A stretch of 64,000 nt of DNA. It comes from Silene conica. Taxonomy: Eukaryota > Streptophyta > Magnoliopsida > Caryophyllales > Caryophyllaceae. The notes beneath the pieces are model-generated. The model was not told the DNA's origin and made no database searches. It saw only the letters and a program-made list of their open reading frames with translations. Of the stretch, positions 12,244 to 25,954 are shown one piece after another. How positions within the stretch are numbered: the first letter of the stretch is position 1; each line of letters begins with the position of its first letter. Position numbers and translations under genes: made by a program. The stretch spans positions 8,728,614 to 8,792,613 of the forward strand of contig CM055320.2 of the NCBI GenBank assembly GCA_029255685.2, written 5' to 3'.

Positions 12244-12624
12244 AGGGGTCCCCAGCCGGTCGGCAGGCAGCCGGTGGGCCGGCTGGTGACCTCCTCAGCC
12301 TACACTTCCTTTTTGAAAACAAAACACACAAGGACTCCCAGCCGGTCGGCAGGCAGCCGGTCGGCCGGCTGGGAACCCCATTTCCCTCGCCTTTGCTATT
12401 TCGTAAACCAACCCAAATACACTCCCAGCCGGCTGGCAGGCGGCCGGTCTGCCGGCTGAGCTCCCCTTCTTCCTAGGTTTTTCGCAAACAAGACACAACA
12501 CAAGAGACTACCAGCCGGTCGGCAGGCAGCCGGTCGGCCGGCTGGCAGTCCAAGGCCAAATTCTCAAAAATACGAAAAACACACAAACGCACTCTCAGCC
12601 GGTCGACCGGCTCAGAGAGCCTGT
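12244..12624. repeat. Array of five GC-rich palindromes
   Basis: Five units built from CCAGCCGG...CCGGCTGG, with internal GGTCGGCAGGCAG words, start near 12249, 12339, 12423, 12510 and 12596. Several have complementary flanks that differ between units (GACT/AGTC; CTCT/AGAG around a perfect 16-bp palindrome; GGGGTC against GACCTC). The short ORFs rich in GRPAA here are repeat artefacts. Confidence 0.85.
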
Positions 12625-13569
12625 AACGAAAATCGCATTTTTCCAATCCTTTCCAAACTTCACAAATCGACCTATAAACTTCAATAATCACTACAAGTAT
12701 GATTTGCCCAACATTATAAACATCAAATATCACTATCCTAACAGCATACAAATCCCATAACAATCCTCAAATGATTATATCGAGTATCCGTCGTAAAATG
12801 TGCAAATTTCAGAAAAAACAACATATGACCTTAAGAACATCAACAAGCTTGAATTCAACACAATAACACATTACTAAACATGTTACTAAGTCCTTTAAGC
12901 ATTATATTTCAACAAAATCAGAAACTAAATGCAAGAACACAACAAACTTGCTAATATACACATAAAGGCCGAGTTATCTCATTATTGTCACCTTTCAAGC
13001 GATTCCGGCTAAAGATCCTCCTCAACCAAGTAGCTATCGACCTCTGGATCGTCTAAGCCCACTCCTACAAACAAAGAAACCGAAATTTAGGATATAAAAC
13101 CGATTTCTACAAAACAGACAGATTTTTCGGAGTGAAGGAATTGAAAATCTAAAGTGATAGATGGCTTGGAAATCGAACAAGGATTCCGAAAATGATATTT
13201 TTACCTTCAATCGGAGGACGGATGATGAAGAAAAGCTCAAAAGAAGATGTTAAAAATGGAGGTTTTATGAGAAAGTGTTTTACAGTGGAAATGTTTGAGG
13301 ATGGAGGAGTTATGTCGACAAAGAGGGTTTATGGGGTTTTATGGACTGTCCTTTCCGAGTCAATTAAACGGGTCGGACATTTGAACGGATATTTAAGATA
13401 CGGGTTTAAGTTTACCAAGTTTGTATTCGTCTTAAGGACTTAAGGTTCTTAAGACGGATCTTACTAATTAAATTAAAACCTTTCACAATAAATTATTAAC
13501 ATATAATTTTATTACGTAAAATAACTTAAAACGCTTAAATTAGATTTTACGAAAATACGGGCTGTTACA

Positions 13570-14553
13570 CTATTCGTTCCAGCTTGTGACGGATTTTATC
13601 CGTATAAGCAAAACTCTTTAGATTTTTATGGATAAAAAACTAATTTATGTTTAAATACTATACGCGTATAAATTTGCACGAGTTTTAAGATAGTTTTAAA
13701 GTTTTTAAAACAGAGGGCTATTAGCCTATTAAATACTAATGAAAAATAGAATAGTAAATAGATCATATATTCATGTATTATCAACACGTTATAGACTTAT
13801 AGTTCACGAGTATTATAATATTGATTTTCAGATTTTATTTAAAAATGATGAGTATTCCTAAAAAGTTTATGAGTTCATTTATTAACCCATTAAATTCATA
13901 ATGTTATAATAAAACTTAAAAATATTACATATAATTTTCGGAGTCGTTTGGTTCGGCATGGGAAGATAAAATTATCGGGAAGATTAAATTTATATGAACT
14001 TGAAAATCACGTGAATTATGTAATTGTTGTTTGGTTCAACTTTAATTCATGCGGGAACTTCACTTACTTAGAGGGGTTAGGTAAGTGACTTCCTACCTTA
14101 GGTAGGAATTAGAGTTTCCTAGTAAGTTCTAATTGCCATAAATTAGGCAACCAAACAAGACTCGATTTTCCCACTTCCCGTGATTTTGAAAAGGAACCAA
14201 ACAACCACTTAGTTAAATTTTAATTTTGACAAAAAAAATTAATATAACTTAATAAGCTTAGAAAAAATATACAAATGTCCAAACATAAATAAAATTTGAG
14301 TTAACCATGACGAAGTAAAGTTTGATGATGTACACAAATTCTCATTTGTGACGGCGTTGTGGGTCACAAGCTTGTGATGAAGACCGTTTTCTCTCACAAA
14401 ATATCCATGAGAGATGAGTGGAAAACAGGAAAAGCACATGAAGGTGCCCGACCATGTCCCATCTTCTTTTTGTGAGAGGTCATAAGCTTGTGACCGAATT
14501 AATAGGTCCCCGCAATACCTGCTAGATGTATATCCGTTTCTCTTTACACCACC
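13570..14553. other. Intergenic upstream of the F-box gene, with a MITE
   Basis: A MITE-like block (about 13942-14209) has imperfect inverted ends containing GTTTGGTTC/GAACCAAAC. A second repeat (about 14333-14510) belongs to a family with CACAAATTCTCAT ends seen elsewhere in the window. No gene is seen. Confidence 0.5.
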
Positions 14554-14560
14554 TATAAAA
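14554..14560 (+). promoter_or_regulatory. Probable TATA box of the F-box gene
   Basis: TATAAAA about 580 bp before the start codon. A leader of this size would fit a 5'-UTR intron ending near the TTGCCAG or TCGCAG acceptor-like sites just before the ATG. The partial CTCCCTCCGTC word at 15000 resembles a Stowaway MITE end. Confidence 0.4.
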
Positions 14561-15134
14561 ATGAGGTTATATCAAGGGTGAAGTAAAGTGGATGAATGCT
14601 GACGAGGTGCTAGCTTCTTCGCACCCACTGTAAAAGTTCCTCGAAATTTCTGGTATTTTTCCAGTTTACTTTGCTTTTTGCTTGTTTGATTGCTGCTTTA
14701 ATTTTGTTTAAATTATGGTGTTATTAGCTTAATTAACATATTTTTTTATTCCAGTTTTTTCCCCTCCTTTAATTTTCAGCTTATCAACAGAAATTGTATA
14801 TACTTGTACTTGTATGTACTTGTATGTACTTGAATTTGTTTAGCTTGGCTGTCGGTACCACCCGGTAGCGGCCTATCATTGTCCGATAAACAATTGTATG
14901 CATCACCCTCTAAGGATTTACCCTAACCTGCCGTAAGCCTAGGCCCTAGTTATTAACAGTAGTAACTTCATTTAACAATTTGAAGGCCAAATTATTACTC
15001 CCTCCGTCTCAGTCATTTGTTTACGGTTTATATTGTTTGTGATTAGGTCATGTCTGTAAATGATTCGTTTCCCTGTATTCGTTGATCAGCTGTCGAATTG
15101 ATTGTGTCTAATATTGCCAGATTTGCTCGCAGCA

Positions 15135-16910
15135 ATGACAATTTCATCATCGCTTAAAACACCTAATTTGAAAAGGGTTGATCGGATTAGTGGGCTACCA
15201 GACGATCTTTTGTGTCGCATCTTAGCGTTTCTTCCAACAAGATCCGCCATGGCAACCAGTGTGTTGTCACGGAGATGGGAGTATGTGTGGACAGGTGTTC
15301 CTGTTCTTGACTTCACTTTTTATTCACATCTCCTTCGCTACAATTATTTAAGCATTGCCGCTGCACAGGAGTACCAATCTTTGAAAAACTATATGAACAG
15401 AGTTCTGCTTCATAATAGTGCAGCGTGCTTAAAACGGGTGGACTTCGATATCTTTCCTGTAATGACAGAGAAAGACCAACGGGAGTGGTTTAAGATGTTA
15501 TCTAGTCGTTCAGTTAATGAAGTCACCGTTTTCTCTAACGACTACTGCTCTGTACCTTTAAGGTTCTTGCTTGATGGTATTTTAGGAGAACACCTAATTG
15601 TTTTAAGATTAGATTGTGAACATAACTTTCTTCTAGATGTTCCATTTACTTCCACAGTACATCTTCCGTGGCTAGAGAAACTCCACCTATCACGTGTCCA
15701 ACTTTCCGATGATTGTGAGCCTCTTACTCCTCTAATTCGTTCTTCTCCTCGCCTTAGGGAACTTAGTATACATGATTGTGATGGTTCAATCGATTTTTCT
15801 TGCTCGACTTTGAAGATTCTGAAGATTTCGGTCTTAATTTTTCTTCTCGGAAGGGTGGAAGTACCAAACTTGGAGTACTTTGAACTTAATCAGTGGGACA
15901 TGTTTTATTGTGATGATACGTTTCATTTCCTGACTGGTGATATGCCCCATCTGGCGGAGGCAAAGGTTCATTATCATATGAATGTAGCTATGTGGGGTGA
16001 TCTTTTTCAAACAATACGGCATGTAATCAAGCTTGACATCGCCATATATCCTTGTAGAGATGTGAGTTAACTACACACGCATTAATAGATGATATACATA
16101 TATATCGTGCAGGATTACTTACATTGCATTCTTAGGTGAGGAAGGCAAGAGATGTGCATTCTTGCTTGAAACGAGTACTTGTAAATTTATTAACTCCGTT
16201 TAGCAGTGTGCTTCGCAGGAGGACACACCAATTCATCTCAAGCTTCCATATTTTGAGAGGCTAAAATGTTTGGAAATACACTGTGATGAGGAACATAGCA
16301 TACGACAAGCAAGTATGTTTTTGAGGCATATGCCTAATTGCGTGTCCTTGATAATACACATGGTTAGTATGTCTTTCTACTCGGTCGATTCTTCAATTTT
16401 CTTTTATTCCTGCTTTACTGCTCCCTTTTCTATCTACAATAGCAACAATATTACCACAGTGCCTCAAAGATCTTCGCTCAATGGCGGGGTGAGGCACGAC
16501 GTATAAAGGCTGTTTTTGAATAATCTGTAGTAAAAATGGTGTTCTCTCCTTCTCCGACCTGATTTCACATAATGTTCGACAAAGAGTTTCAACTTCATAC
16601 TAATCTGTGTTTCTTTTGACAGGGTCCGGCACCATGCAGGAGCTTTGCCGAGTTGGAGGGTTGGCCTGTAGTTGATTCTTTAGGATTGGAGTTTCATGTA
16701 GAATATATAGAAATCGATGGTTTTGACCCGGATAGACACGTGATTATTGAGGTTCTCAAATACCTTCTGGTTTGCTGCACAAGATTGAATGAGATGAAAC
16801 TGCATATGCACAAGTGGTGGGTAGCTGAACAAAAGAATGCATTGCGGGAGGCGATAATGGAACTTTCGAGGCCATCCGGCTGTAAAATCGTCTTTGATGA
16901 ACGAATTTAG
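15135..16910 (+). CDS. F-box/LRR/FBD-domain protein
   Basis: The exons are 15135-16061, 16219-16362 and 16623-16910. All junctions are phase 0 with GT/AG borders, giving 452 residues, the usual size for this family. Residues 18-58 are an F-box (ISGLPDDLLCRILAFLP...SRRWEYVW), the surface that binds SKP1 in SCF ubiquitin ligases. Residues about 100-330 are leucine-rich repeats (LVLRLDC, LEKLHLSRVQL, LRELSIHDC). The C-terminus (about 375-450) resembles an FBD domain (VEYIEIDGF...VLKYLLVCCTRLNEMKL). The start at 15135 is preferred because an upstream in-frame ATG at 15102 would lie across the probable leader-intron acceptor. The substrate is unknown; this family is large and fast-evolving, so no symbol is given. 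Confidence 0.85.
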
Positions 16911-17389
16911 TGAACTTATATAGATACCCTTGTGGTCTAACCTTTGTTTATTGTTGCATCACCTCTTGGTACATCTTCCATGTTTAGAGAAAGTCCGCTA
17001 ATTCCGCGTCGAAATTCCCCTGGTGCTAAAACAGCCGAAATCTCAAATTAAATCTCAAATTCTGATAAAAATTAGTTGTATAATTGTTATTTTGGATGAT
17101 ATTCCTACCTAAAAAACCGCTCATTCATGCGGGATCTAAACTAGTTCTCACGAAATAGACAGGGATATTATTTCCCATGATTTCCTATATCTCATGATCT
17201 ACAATTCCCGCATCAACAAATGACGCCTAAGAATCTTCAAGAAACAAGACGGAGTTTAGTGTTTTTATACCTTTCGTAAACTATATTTTCCTATCCTTTT
17301 TCCTGCACAAATTTTAAAATAGGACGGTAATTTTTTCGATTGGTGAACCACAGGTTCAGATCCTGTGTGATACATCCGTATTTGCAGTA
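16911..17389. other. Intergenic, 3' of the F-box gene
   Basis: Probable 3'-UTR followed by AT-rich DNA. An isolated tRNA T-arm-like word (CAGGTTCAGATCCTG, near 17352) is present without the rest of a tRNA. Confidence 0.4.
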
Positions 17390-19610
17390 TCTATCTATCT
17401 ATATAAGTATAATAGAATAGCCACTATTGACACGTGTTAACCTATTACCTATCCAATTTCCCGCCCACTTAAAATCTTTTATACACACTATATATTTTTG
17501 TAGTATATTTTTAGCTATTTATCAACAAAATATTCTATACAATTATTTTTATGTTATACTTTCCATAATTACTTCATTAGTACATGATATAGTAACTCTA
17601 AGAGAATACTATTATAATTCAGTATTTTAAAAAACATAATATTATTAAATATGTATAATCAAAATATTCATAAAAAGCATCCAAATATAGAACGGTAAAT
17701 CAGATATACTAAAATGAAACATAAATTTTAATTTCAGACGGACATATCCAACTTAACTTTAAGTCGGGTCAAATAGTATGGGTAAGATAAAAAAAAAAAA
17801 ATTAGGAACTAGCAAAGAAATTGTCCTATCTAACTAAGTAGGGTAATACTAAGGGCTTGTTTGGTTACTCATTAAAATCATGGGATGTTGAACTTCCTGG
17901 GAAGTGTAAAATTATGTTGTTGTTTGGTTGCCAATATCATGGGAAGTAGAACTTCCCACATGAATTTACTTCCTCCATTATGTGGGAAATTACTCACCAA
18001 GTCCCCCCTTGGTCAATAGAACTTCCCGCATGAATTAACTTCCCATATGCGAACCAAACACTTTTTGCGAATTCACATGAATGTGATCTTGAAGTTCCCG
18101 GGAACTTTAATTTCCCTATGTCAACCAAACAAGCCCTAAGATAATATACATACCGTCTTAAGAGAGAGTGAGAGACAAGTTAAAAATAGAATAGATAAAC
18201 AAATAATCGAGACGGGATGAGTAAATTTTCACATTAAAAAAAATTCAAGACTTTTTAAATTAATGCATAAATATTATAATATCAAGTCTCTGCAAACTAT
18301 TTTGACAATTTTTGTGCAAGGACATTGTACGTGAGAGTTTATGTAAAACGAATTTCTTTTTACACATTTCGGTTTTTGTTTTCCATTTCAAACTAATATG
18401 TTTTATCTTTCTTTTTGTTTGTGAATCCGTTATTTACACAAAATTAATGTAAAACGATCTAGAACCTCATATGATATGAATATTAATAAATAAAAAAATT
18501 TAAGGTAATTCTTTTGGGGTTTTTTCTCCATGTGCGTAACACCCCTATATTTTTAAGTTTTCTACATGGTACCCTCTACTTTCGAAACACATGTGGTACT
18601 CCTAATCTTTACCATAAACTAATCAACTAAACTCTACCTCAGAATTCTATCAAATATATTTTTTAATGTATTAATAAATAAAACTAAAAACTTTCTCGTA
18701 TTATTATGCGATGTAATCCCCAATCCGGGAATAAGTAACTATGATAATTGTTCGACAAATTAGGTTTTGAAATTTGCTCACCTTTAAAATTATCAAATAG
18801 GTAGAATAGGTTCACATTGAAAATTATCAACACGCAATAAAATTTGAATATCAAAGATAAGAGACACATATATCTGTACGCATGATACACCATTCCATTA
18901 ATTCTTTTTCTTCCATTTATCTTTAGGCGGTCTCTAACGCGCCACTTTACCCGGATTTTTCGTGGTGTATTCGTTACTTATTATATTCAAAAATTATATT
19001 TTCTGAATGATACTTTCATAATAAATATATATTTTCACTTTAAATATATATTTTCACTTTACGTGTTAATATATTACCTATTTTCAATTTATTTTTGGTC
19101 GAAAAATTCAACTTCAACCTCAAAGAGTGATCATTTGGGAAGAGAAATCTGAATGATAAGGAATATATGGTAAATGTAAGTGTCTTAAGACTAAGACTAA
19201 GGTGGTGTATACAAAATTGATAGTACAATAGATATATAGATTATGATGGTGATTATAGAGAATAATTTGTTCAAGATGATTAAATGATACATTGTATACC
19301 ATTATTATGGGTTTGCTTTTGTATTGTAAATGATCATTACAATTCATTTATGTTGATTTAATTTGTTGAGTATTAAATTCTAATATAATAATATGAATTG
19401 TTTATATAAAATTTATGCATTGTTATTGATGTAAAATAATCAAACGTTTTACCAAATTGATGTAAAACTTAGAGTAACTTTGCAGCGGAAATAATAATAT
19501 CCTATGACAAAATCCTTATCCGCCCTACATTAGTTATTACACAATTTTATAAGTTAATTATGTATGTTATTTATTTACTTCCGTGCATTTTTGCACGGGT
19601 GCTAAGCTAG
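17390..19610 (+). mobile_element. Non-autonomous Helitron
   Basis: The 5' end is TCTATCTATCTATATAAG preceded by A; the exact TC may be one of three, 4 bp apart. The 3' end has the hairpin CCGTGC-GCACGG followed by GTGCTAAGCTAG and T. No Rep/helicase ORF is present. Its 5' sequence is related to the minus-strand Helitron at 20517-23280. A Tourist-like MITE is nested inside. Confidence 0.75.
17853..18136. mobile_element. Tourist-like MITE inside the Helitron
   Basis: The inverted ends are GGGCTTGTTTGGTT and AACCAAACAAGCCC, with TAA target duplications (17850-17852 and 18137-18139). Length 284 bp. Confidence 0.85.
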
Positions 19611-20516
19611 TTAATACATAAATAAAGGTACATATAAATCCACAAATGATTTGTCTTTATCTCTCTAAATGAGTTTTATTTGACCCGTCACAAGTTTGCG
19701 ATGGATATTCCCGTCACAAGTTTGCGATGGATATTCCCTTCACAAATGAGAATTTGTGCTGCAGTATATCTAGTGGCGAAACCACTTGGTAGCAAGGGGT
19801 AGCCGCTGCTACCCCATGCCCAAAAAAATCAATGAAAAAACAATTATTTGCTACCCCAAATAAAACTGACTTAAAGAAAGAAATAAATAAAACTAACCAA
19901 AAAAATCATCACAAGTGTATCAATGCACCAGCGGTAAAGCTATTGCCCTTCACCCTGTCTGCCCGTGTTCGCCTCTCACTAAGGGGAGTTTTTTTTAATG
20001 TGTACCTTATTTTTATTTAATTGAGAACCTATTTGCATTTGATTATCGTTTTAAAATACTCGGATTTATTACCTCATACTTTTAATACTCGGATTTATTA
20101 CCTCATACTTTCCTTCAAAGTTTATTTATTTTTGAGCATATGAGTATATTTTTTGAGTATTTGAGTTTTTTTAGCTTACAATACTCATACGTAATTTTTA
20201 AAACAAAACTCAAAAACATTATTATAATGCTCAAAAACTATAAAATTGAATATAGTAAGTCGGATGTATGATCCTTGTAATTAATACCTATATTTTTGTA
20301 CATTTTTCTTAATAAAATAATATATCTTGCAAGTTTTTATTATAAATTACTACATCTCGTAATATATTTGTTTGTTACAGATTATAAGCAAACTAGATTT
20401 CCACATAAATTGGATACTCGTTCGAAGTGTTAATCTTCTAAGAAATGACTATATGAGGCACAATTGTTTACAACAGAAGTATAACACTAATTATGAAATC
20501 ATTTTATCTTATGTAA

Positions 20517-23280
20517 CTAGTTTAGAACCCGTGCAAAGTTGCACGGAAATGTATAGTTGAAATTTTACAATTTTATATTATTATAGTAATAAAAGTATAT
20601 AACATTTTATATAAATGAACTACTTTAGATTAAAATTAAAATGTTGTCTAATTTCATTAACCATACACTGCTTCAATAATGCCATAATCGATTGACCAAA
20701 AGAATTTATATATAGTCTCTACCAATTATTTATTTACTTTTTTTTTAAAGTTTTGAGTTGTATTTTAGTCAAATGTATATACAAATAATTGAGACAGAAG
20801 GGTAACATAAATTGATGGATCAATAAAATGTTCACCCATAAACAGTTTTAACTAATGAATTCAGGATCGCTCATAAGAATTGGCGAGTATATACACCCGC
20901 TTCCAAAACCAAATTAAACCCAATATCATAAATGTAGGATTGAAAAAAATATTTGAAGGGTGTATTATTAAAATTGATGTTTTGGGGGAAATAAAAGAAG
21001 GATTAAGAACACCAATAAAAAAGGTTATGTGTGCTTTAGACCTGTCAAAACATGACTCGACCCGTAAACCTGGTCCGACCCGACTTGATTTGATCCGATT
21101 TTTCAGGGTAAAAAAACCCGAAAATATTGACCCGCAACCCGAAAGAATAAAAGTTTCATGTCATTTGTCGATCCAATTTAATAAAAAATATTTAAAAAGA
21201 AAAACACAAAAGTTGCCAGAAATATGTAACAGTTAAGAAAAAAAAGTAGGGTACGTAATTGACCTGCATTATAGTCAATGAGTTCAATGAACGTCGATAA
21301 AAAAAATTATACAGTAAACTATGTGAAGTTATATTACAAATTACAAATTTATTAAAAGCTCGACATGAAGTAGATTATGTATCTGATGTACTACCATCAG
21401 TTGTAGTTGTAAAGTTTCTGAATTTTATAATAAAATTTGCGAGAGTTGTTTTAAAGAATATTAATTTTATTATAAATATCTAAATTTGTTATTTAAACAT
21501 TATGCTCAAAAATTACAATATATTTCAAAAACATTACATATAAACTCGTCCAAAATTTGCGGAAAAAAAAATTAAAATATAACTTATAAACTTCAAAAAA
21601 GTCAGAAAAAATTCACATAAGCTCATCTAAAAATTAAAAGTTAAAAATTAAAAGTTTAGGCCTAAAATAGTACATCTGATGTATGTTCTTTTTTTTCGAA
21701 ATAGAGTGACAAAATCATTTTAAAACCTACAATTCACATATATCTTTTTTTATATCTTGAAATTTATTGATAAATGTAAAAATACTAATTAAATTTAGGA
21801 TAAATGGCAAATTACTACCTATTATAGTATAAGAACTTGTATTATACTACATTATATGCTCAATTGTTCGAATTACTACCCACGAAGTTGCAATAATACT
21901 AATTTTACTACCTGCTTGACGGAAATTGGGACTAATTGTCCAAAAACCACCCGAGTTAGCATTATTTTCCTCCTCTTTTAGTACCACCTTAAATTATACC
22001 CAAACTACCCTTTTAATACAAATCCTCTTCTCTTATTATCAGTCTCTTGCCTTCTCATTCATCTTCTTTGTTTCATCCTCCATTAAAAATAATTTGAGCT
22101 TTATCTCTCTTAAATTTTGTTCCTATTTTCATTCATTTCTCTCTCTCTTCTCGTTCTTGCTTGTTCTCACTTTTAGGCAAACATGGAAATTGTCTTGAAT
22201 ATATTCCAAAATGATGCTAAATCCACTTTTATAACAAAGTTGGGAAATTAAAGAAACCAAGCAACAATGACTTAGCAAGTGGTAAAGTGCTACTGTTAGT
22301 ACATACATATACGAAATTCATAGAAGGAAGGTTTGAGCACTAATTAATGAGATGGATGGCGCTGTAAAAAGTATACATCAAGTATGAAGAAAACCCCAAT
22401 TTTCCAATTGAAATTATGCAACACGCCCAAATTTTACAAATAAGCATACTCACTCTGAAATTAGGGTATCAAATTAAGAAATAAAAAATAAACAACATGA
22501 AAATTAAGAAATGGAAGATACTTATCAGAACTAAAGACGAAATATGGCTCAACAATGGTGTAAGATAGAGGATTTTGATGGATGGGGTAAAAAATTACTA
22601 AATCTGGTGAATTTGGGTTAAATTATTGACTGTGAGAGTTAGAAGGAGGTAATGTTAGGATATTATTAAGTAAGGGTATAATAGTCATTACAGATTAATG
22701 GGAGTATGCTCAGGTGACTAAAATGTTACTTAGTAACATTTTCCGTCAATCTAGTAGTAGGATGAAGTTAGTTGTGGGGTTGTAGGTAGTAAATTGCATA
22801 ATTAGTTATATTAGGTAGTAATTTAAAAAAAATTGACTTTAATAGGTAGTAATATGCAAATTGGCCTTAAATTTATTGATAAAAGATCTAATGAACAAAT
22901 ACCTTGAAATTTTTTACACCGTTCTAATAAGATATAACATTATATATGGATGATATTTGTATAAATCAACTTAGCGAAGCAAAAAACTTATATCAAAACT
23001 CAACTATAATAATAAATAATTGCAAAAATTAATGTATGACTAACCGGAGACTATGACATTAAAAAAAATTGTATTTTGGGAAAAATATTCTTGAAGAATA
23101 ATAGGCAAGAATAGGATGGTTTTTTAAGGAAGGTAATAATCTAGAAATGCAATATTGAAATAAATATTTGTACGCATCTTTAGAGGTTGGATTAGGCGGG
23201 AAAAGAATTAGCGGTAGCGTGACACGTGTTAAGTTTAATGAGTAGCGATTCTTCTTTTATACTTATATATAGAATATAGA
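20517..23280 (-). mobile_element. Non-autonomous Helitron (minus strand)
   Basis: On the minus strand it starts TCTATATTCTATATATAAG at 23280 and ends with the hairpin CCGTGC-GCACGG, GTTCTAAA, CTAG at 20517. The flanks are A and T. No Rep/helicase ORF is present. A MULE-type element is nested at 21798-22866. Confidence 0.75.
21798..22866. mobile_element. Non-autonomous MULE
   Basis: Imperfect inverted ends with ATTACTACCTA and perfect 9-bp target duplications TTAAATTTA (21789-21797 and 22867-22875). No transposase is present. Confidence 0.75.
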
Positions 23281-23652
23281 TATAGATAATATATGTCTAC
23301 TCTTATAAAAATATTTTGTTATGAATTTCTCATTTTTTAATAATGTTTCAAAAATATTTTACCAAAACTTAAAGTCAAAAATTCAATTGAAGAATAAAAA
23401 ACGTCACGTAAAAACACAGAATCAGTATAGTACTACTACTATTTTTTTTAAATGACTTTTATACGGTAATTTTGGCGCAAATGAAAAAAATGACAACAAA
23501 TTACATGGTGCATACTAAGAATAATGATATTGCTATTTGTGATTTAAATAAGTGAAAAGTTAAAAATAAAAAAAATAAATGCTAAAATAAAATTGACCTA
23601 TGGGCTATGAGGTATGATGTATTTTTGTAAAGGTAATTCAATATTTATGCCA

Positions 23653-25954
23653 ATAATTTTGTGTATTCTTTGTATAATTGTTTTTAATGGGCCCTCCTTA
23701 TTGATTTGATTCACTTAATAATTAACATAATAGAATATATTATACATTCCTTAAATAACTGTATGTATTTAGTATTAGGAAAAAATGTTGGCGGGAAAAT
23801 ATTAAACGTGAGATTGCCACGTGGACAATGGTTCTTCTTTTATACTATTACTAGTTTTACGCCTGTGCAAAAAATTGAACGGGTCTAATTTTATTAAGTT
23901 AAAAAAATCAACAAAAATATGATTTTATTATTAAGTTATATCAATGTAAAAAAGTAAAGATAATTTATATATACTTGACTTAGACGCAAATAAAATTAAT
24001 GCATATGCTTGACATTATAAAAGTACACAAATTTTATTTAGGACGACTTATCGGTTAAGTTTAAAACGGGACAAATATACATATATATATATGTAAGATG
24101 AATAAGACAAAAAAAACATTATGCATGACGAAAATAAAATGTGTCCTATAATCCACGAGGCCGGAGCGATACTGACTCGTTTTAAATTTAAGACGGATAA
24201 TACCCAATAAAAAAATATATATATAGATTTTAAAATTATGCTTACGGATTTAGTCCTAAGTTCCAAACCGTCACAATGAACCCAAAGTTCCTTTTACTTC
24301 GACCCTCTAACTACCCAAAAAACTTCGACCATATAATATAATCCATACCTTTTTTATTACATACATTTAAAACAGAGCTGCATATTTTCGTTGATTTCCA
24401 ATTCTCAACTATTTTAATTTGTTGATTTTCACTATTTGAATGTTTTAATTTTCGCCGATTTATATATTATTATTATATTTAGTATTCGCTTTCTATTCCT
24501 GTTTTATACTCATCGTTACTCAATTTAATCATTTTAACTGTTGCATGTTAAAGCAATATTAAAAACTTCTTTAATCTTGGAATATACTTATCTCTAAAGT
24601 TAAGCGTCTCAATCATATTATTATATTTAATATATGACTTTAATTTATGAAAAATTAGTTAACGTATTATCAATGATTATCAAACATAATAGATTCAATT
24701 GATGAAATTGATCATCAAAGATCATTATATATATTAAAGAATCTTGTAAAACCGCTGATGTGGCGCAATGTGGTTTTAGAATTAGTCGAAGGGAGCTCTC
24801 TCATTCAACCTCAGAATTTTAGTTTTTTTCAGCCAATAACGTGAACAATAGTAGCCATGTCACCGCCATCTTCCATTAACCGATTTTTATATTGTTTCCA
24901 TTTTCTGCAATATATCGAATATAATTATCTTAATTTTGTTTCTTTAATTAATTTACATATATCTTTTTTTTACAGGAAATTTACATATATCTTAAAGTTC
25001 TCAAATCTGAATTTTATAGTTTTCTTTTTTAACTATGTCTTAATAGTTCCATTTTTATACCACCTCACAATTATTACTCATATTAACATTATCATATGTT
25101 ATCTTATTATATATTATTAACAATTTTTTCAAATGTCCTTATGTATATATATATATTAATTTTTTTTTTCATTTTTATTTTAAGTATACATGTTCAATAA
25201 ATAAAATTTCTGGTTATATATATAATAAATATAATTTGTCGTCTTCTTTTAAACTAAGAGTACACAGCCCCGTGATTTTTCATGGGTGTTACACTAAAAA
25301 ATAAAATGCTGAAGACAACCTTCATTATGAATGAGAGACCTTCATTATGGCACGACTGTGTTGGTTGTAAGAACGTATTTTAATGTCCGCCATTTTACAG
25401 AATTGGAAATATCAACATTGACATTAACTCACCATTATTTTTTCTCAATAAGTTTAACTTTAAGACACTTACAAAATATTAAACGATCCTAATAAAACGA
25501 AAACTTCAAGGTGTACTTATGAACAATTTTGATTATAAAATAACTATAATTTATCGTCTTCTTTTAGAAAAATTACACAACCCCGTGATTTTTCACGGGT
25601 GTTACACTAGTAATAAATTAAATTGATGTAAATGTGATGGAGTTAATTAATTATGCATAAGAATATGGTGGACCCCACACTAATAGAAAAAATTATCTTC
25701 CTAATTTCATCAACCAATAGGAATCCTTTAAAAGGTATTCCTTTTATAGTAAAGGGATAATTTTGTGTATTCTTTGTATAATTGTTTTTAATGGGCCCTC
25801 CTTATTGATTTGATTCACTTAATAATTAACATAATAGAATATATTATACATTCCTTAAATAACTGTATGTATTTAGTATTAGGAAAAAATGTTGGCGGGA
25901 AAATATTAAACGTGAGATTGCCACGTGGACAATGGTTCTTCTTTTATACTATTA
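23653..25954. repeat. 198-bp perfect direct repeat pair
   Basis: 23653-23850 and 25757-25954 are identical by eye over 198 bp. Both are the 5' part of a minus-strand Helitron; the left copy lacks the last bases and abuts the CTAG of the neighbouring Helitron. Confidence 0.9.

Larger units (their letters stand above)
11380..13569 (-). mobile_element. Gypsy-type LTR fragment with hairpin arrays
   Basis: On the minus strand the block starts TGTAACAGCCCGTATTTTCG at 13569, a start typical of plant Ty3/gypsy LTRs. It continues through AT-rich promoter-like sequence into two unusual hairpin arrays (listed separately). I could not find the other LTR end, a primer-binding site or a matching target duplication, so the left boundary is arbitrary and the element may be truncated. 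Confidence 0.55.

Noticed and set aside
12126-12763. Repetitive Gly/Arg/Pro-rich ORFs
   Set aside because: They are the GC palindromes read in several frames.
17340-17385. tRNA or SINE at an isolated T-arm word
   Set aside because: No A box, acceptor or anticodon arm is found around it.
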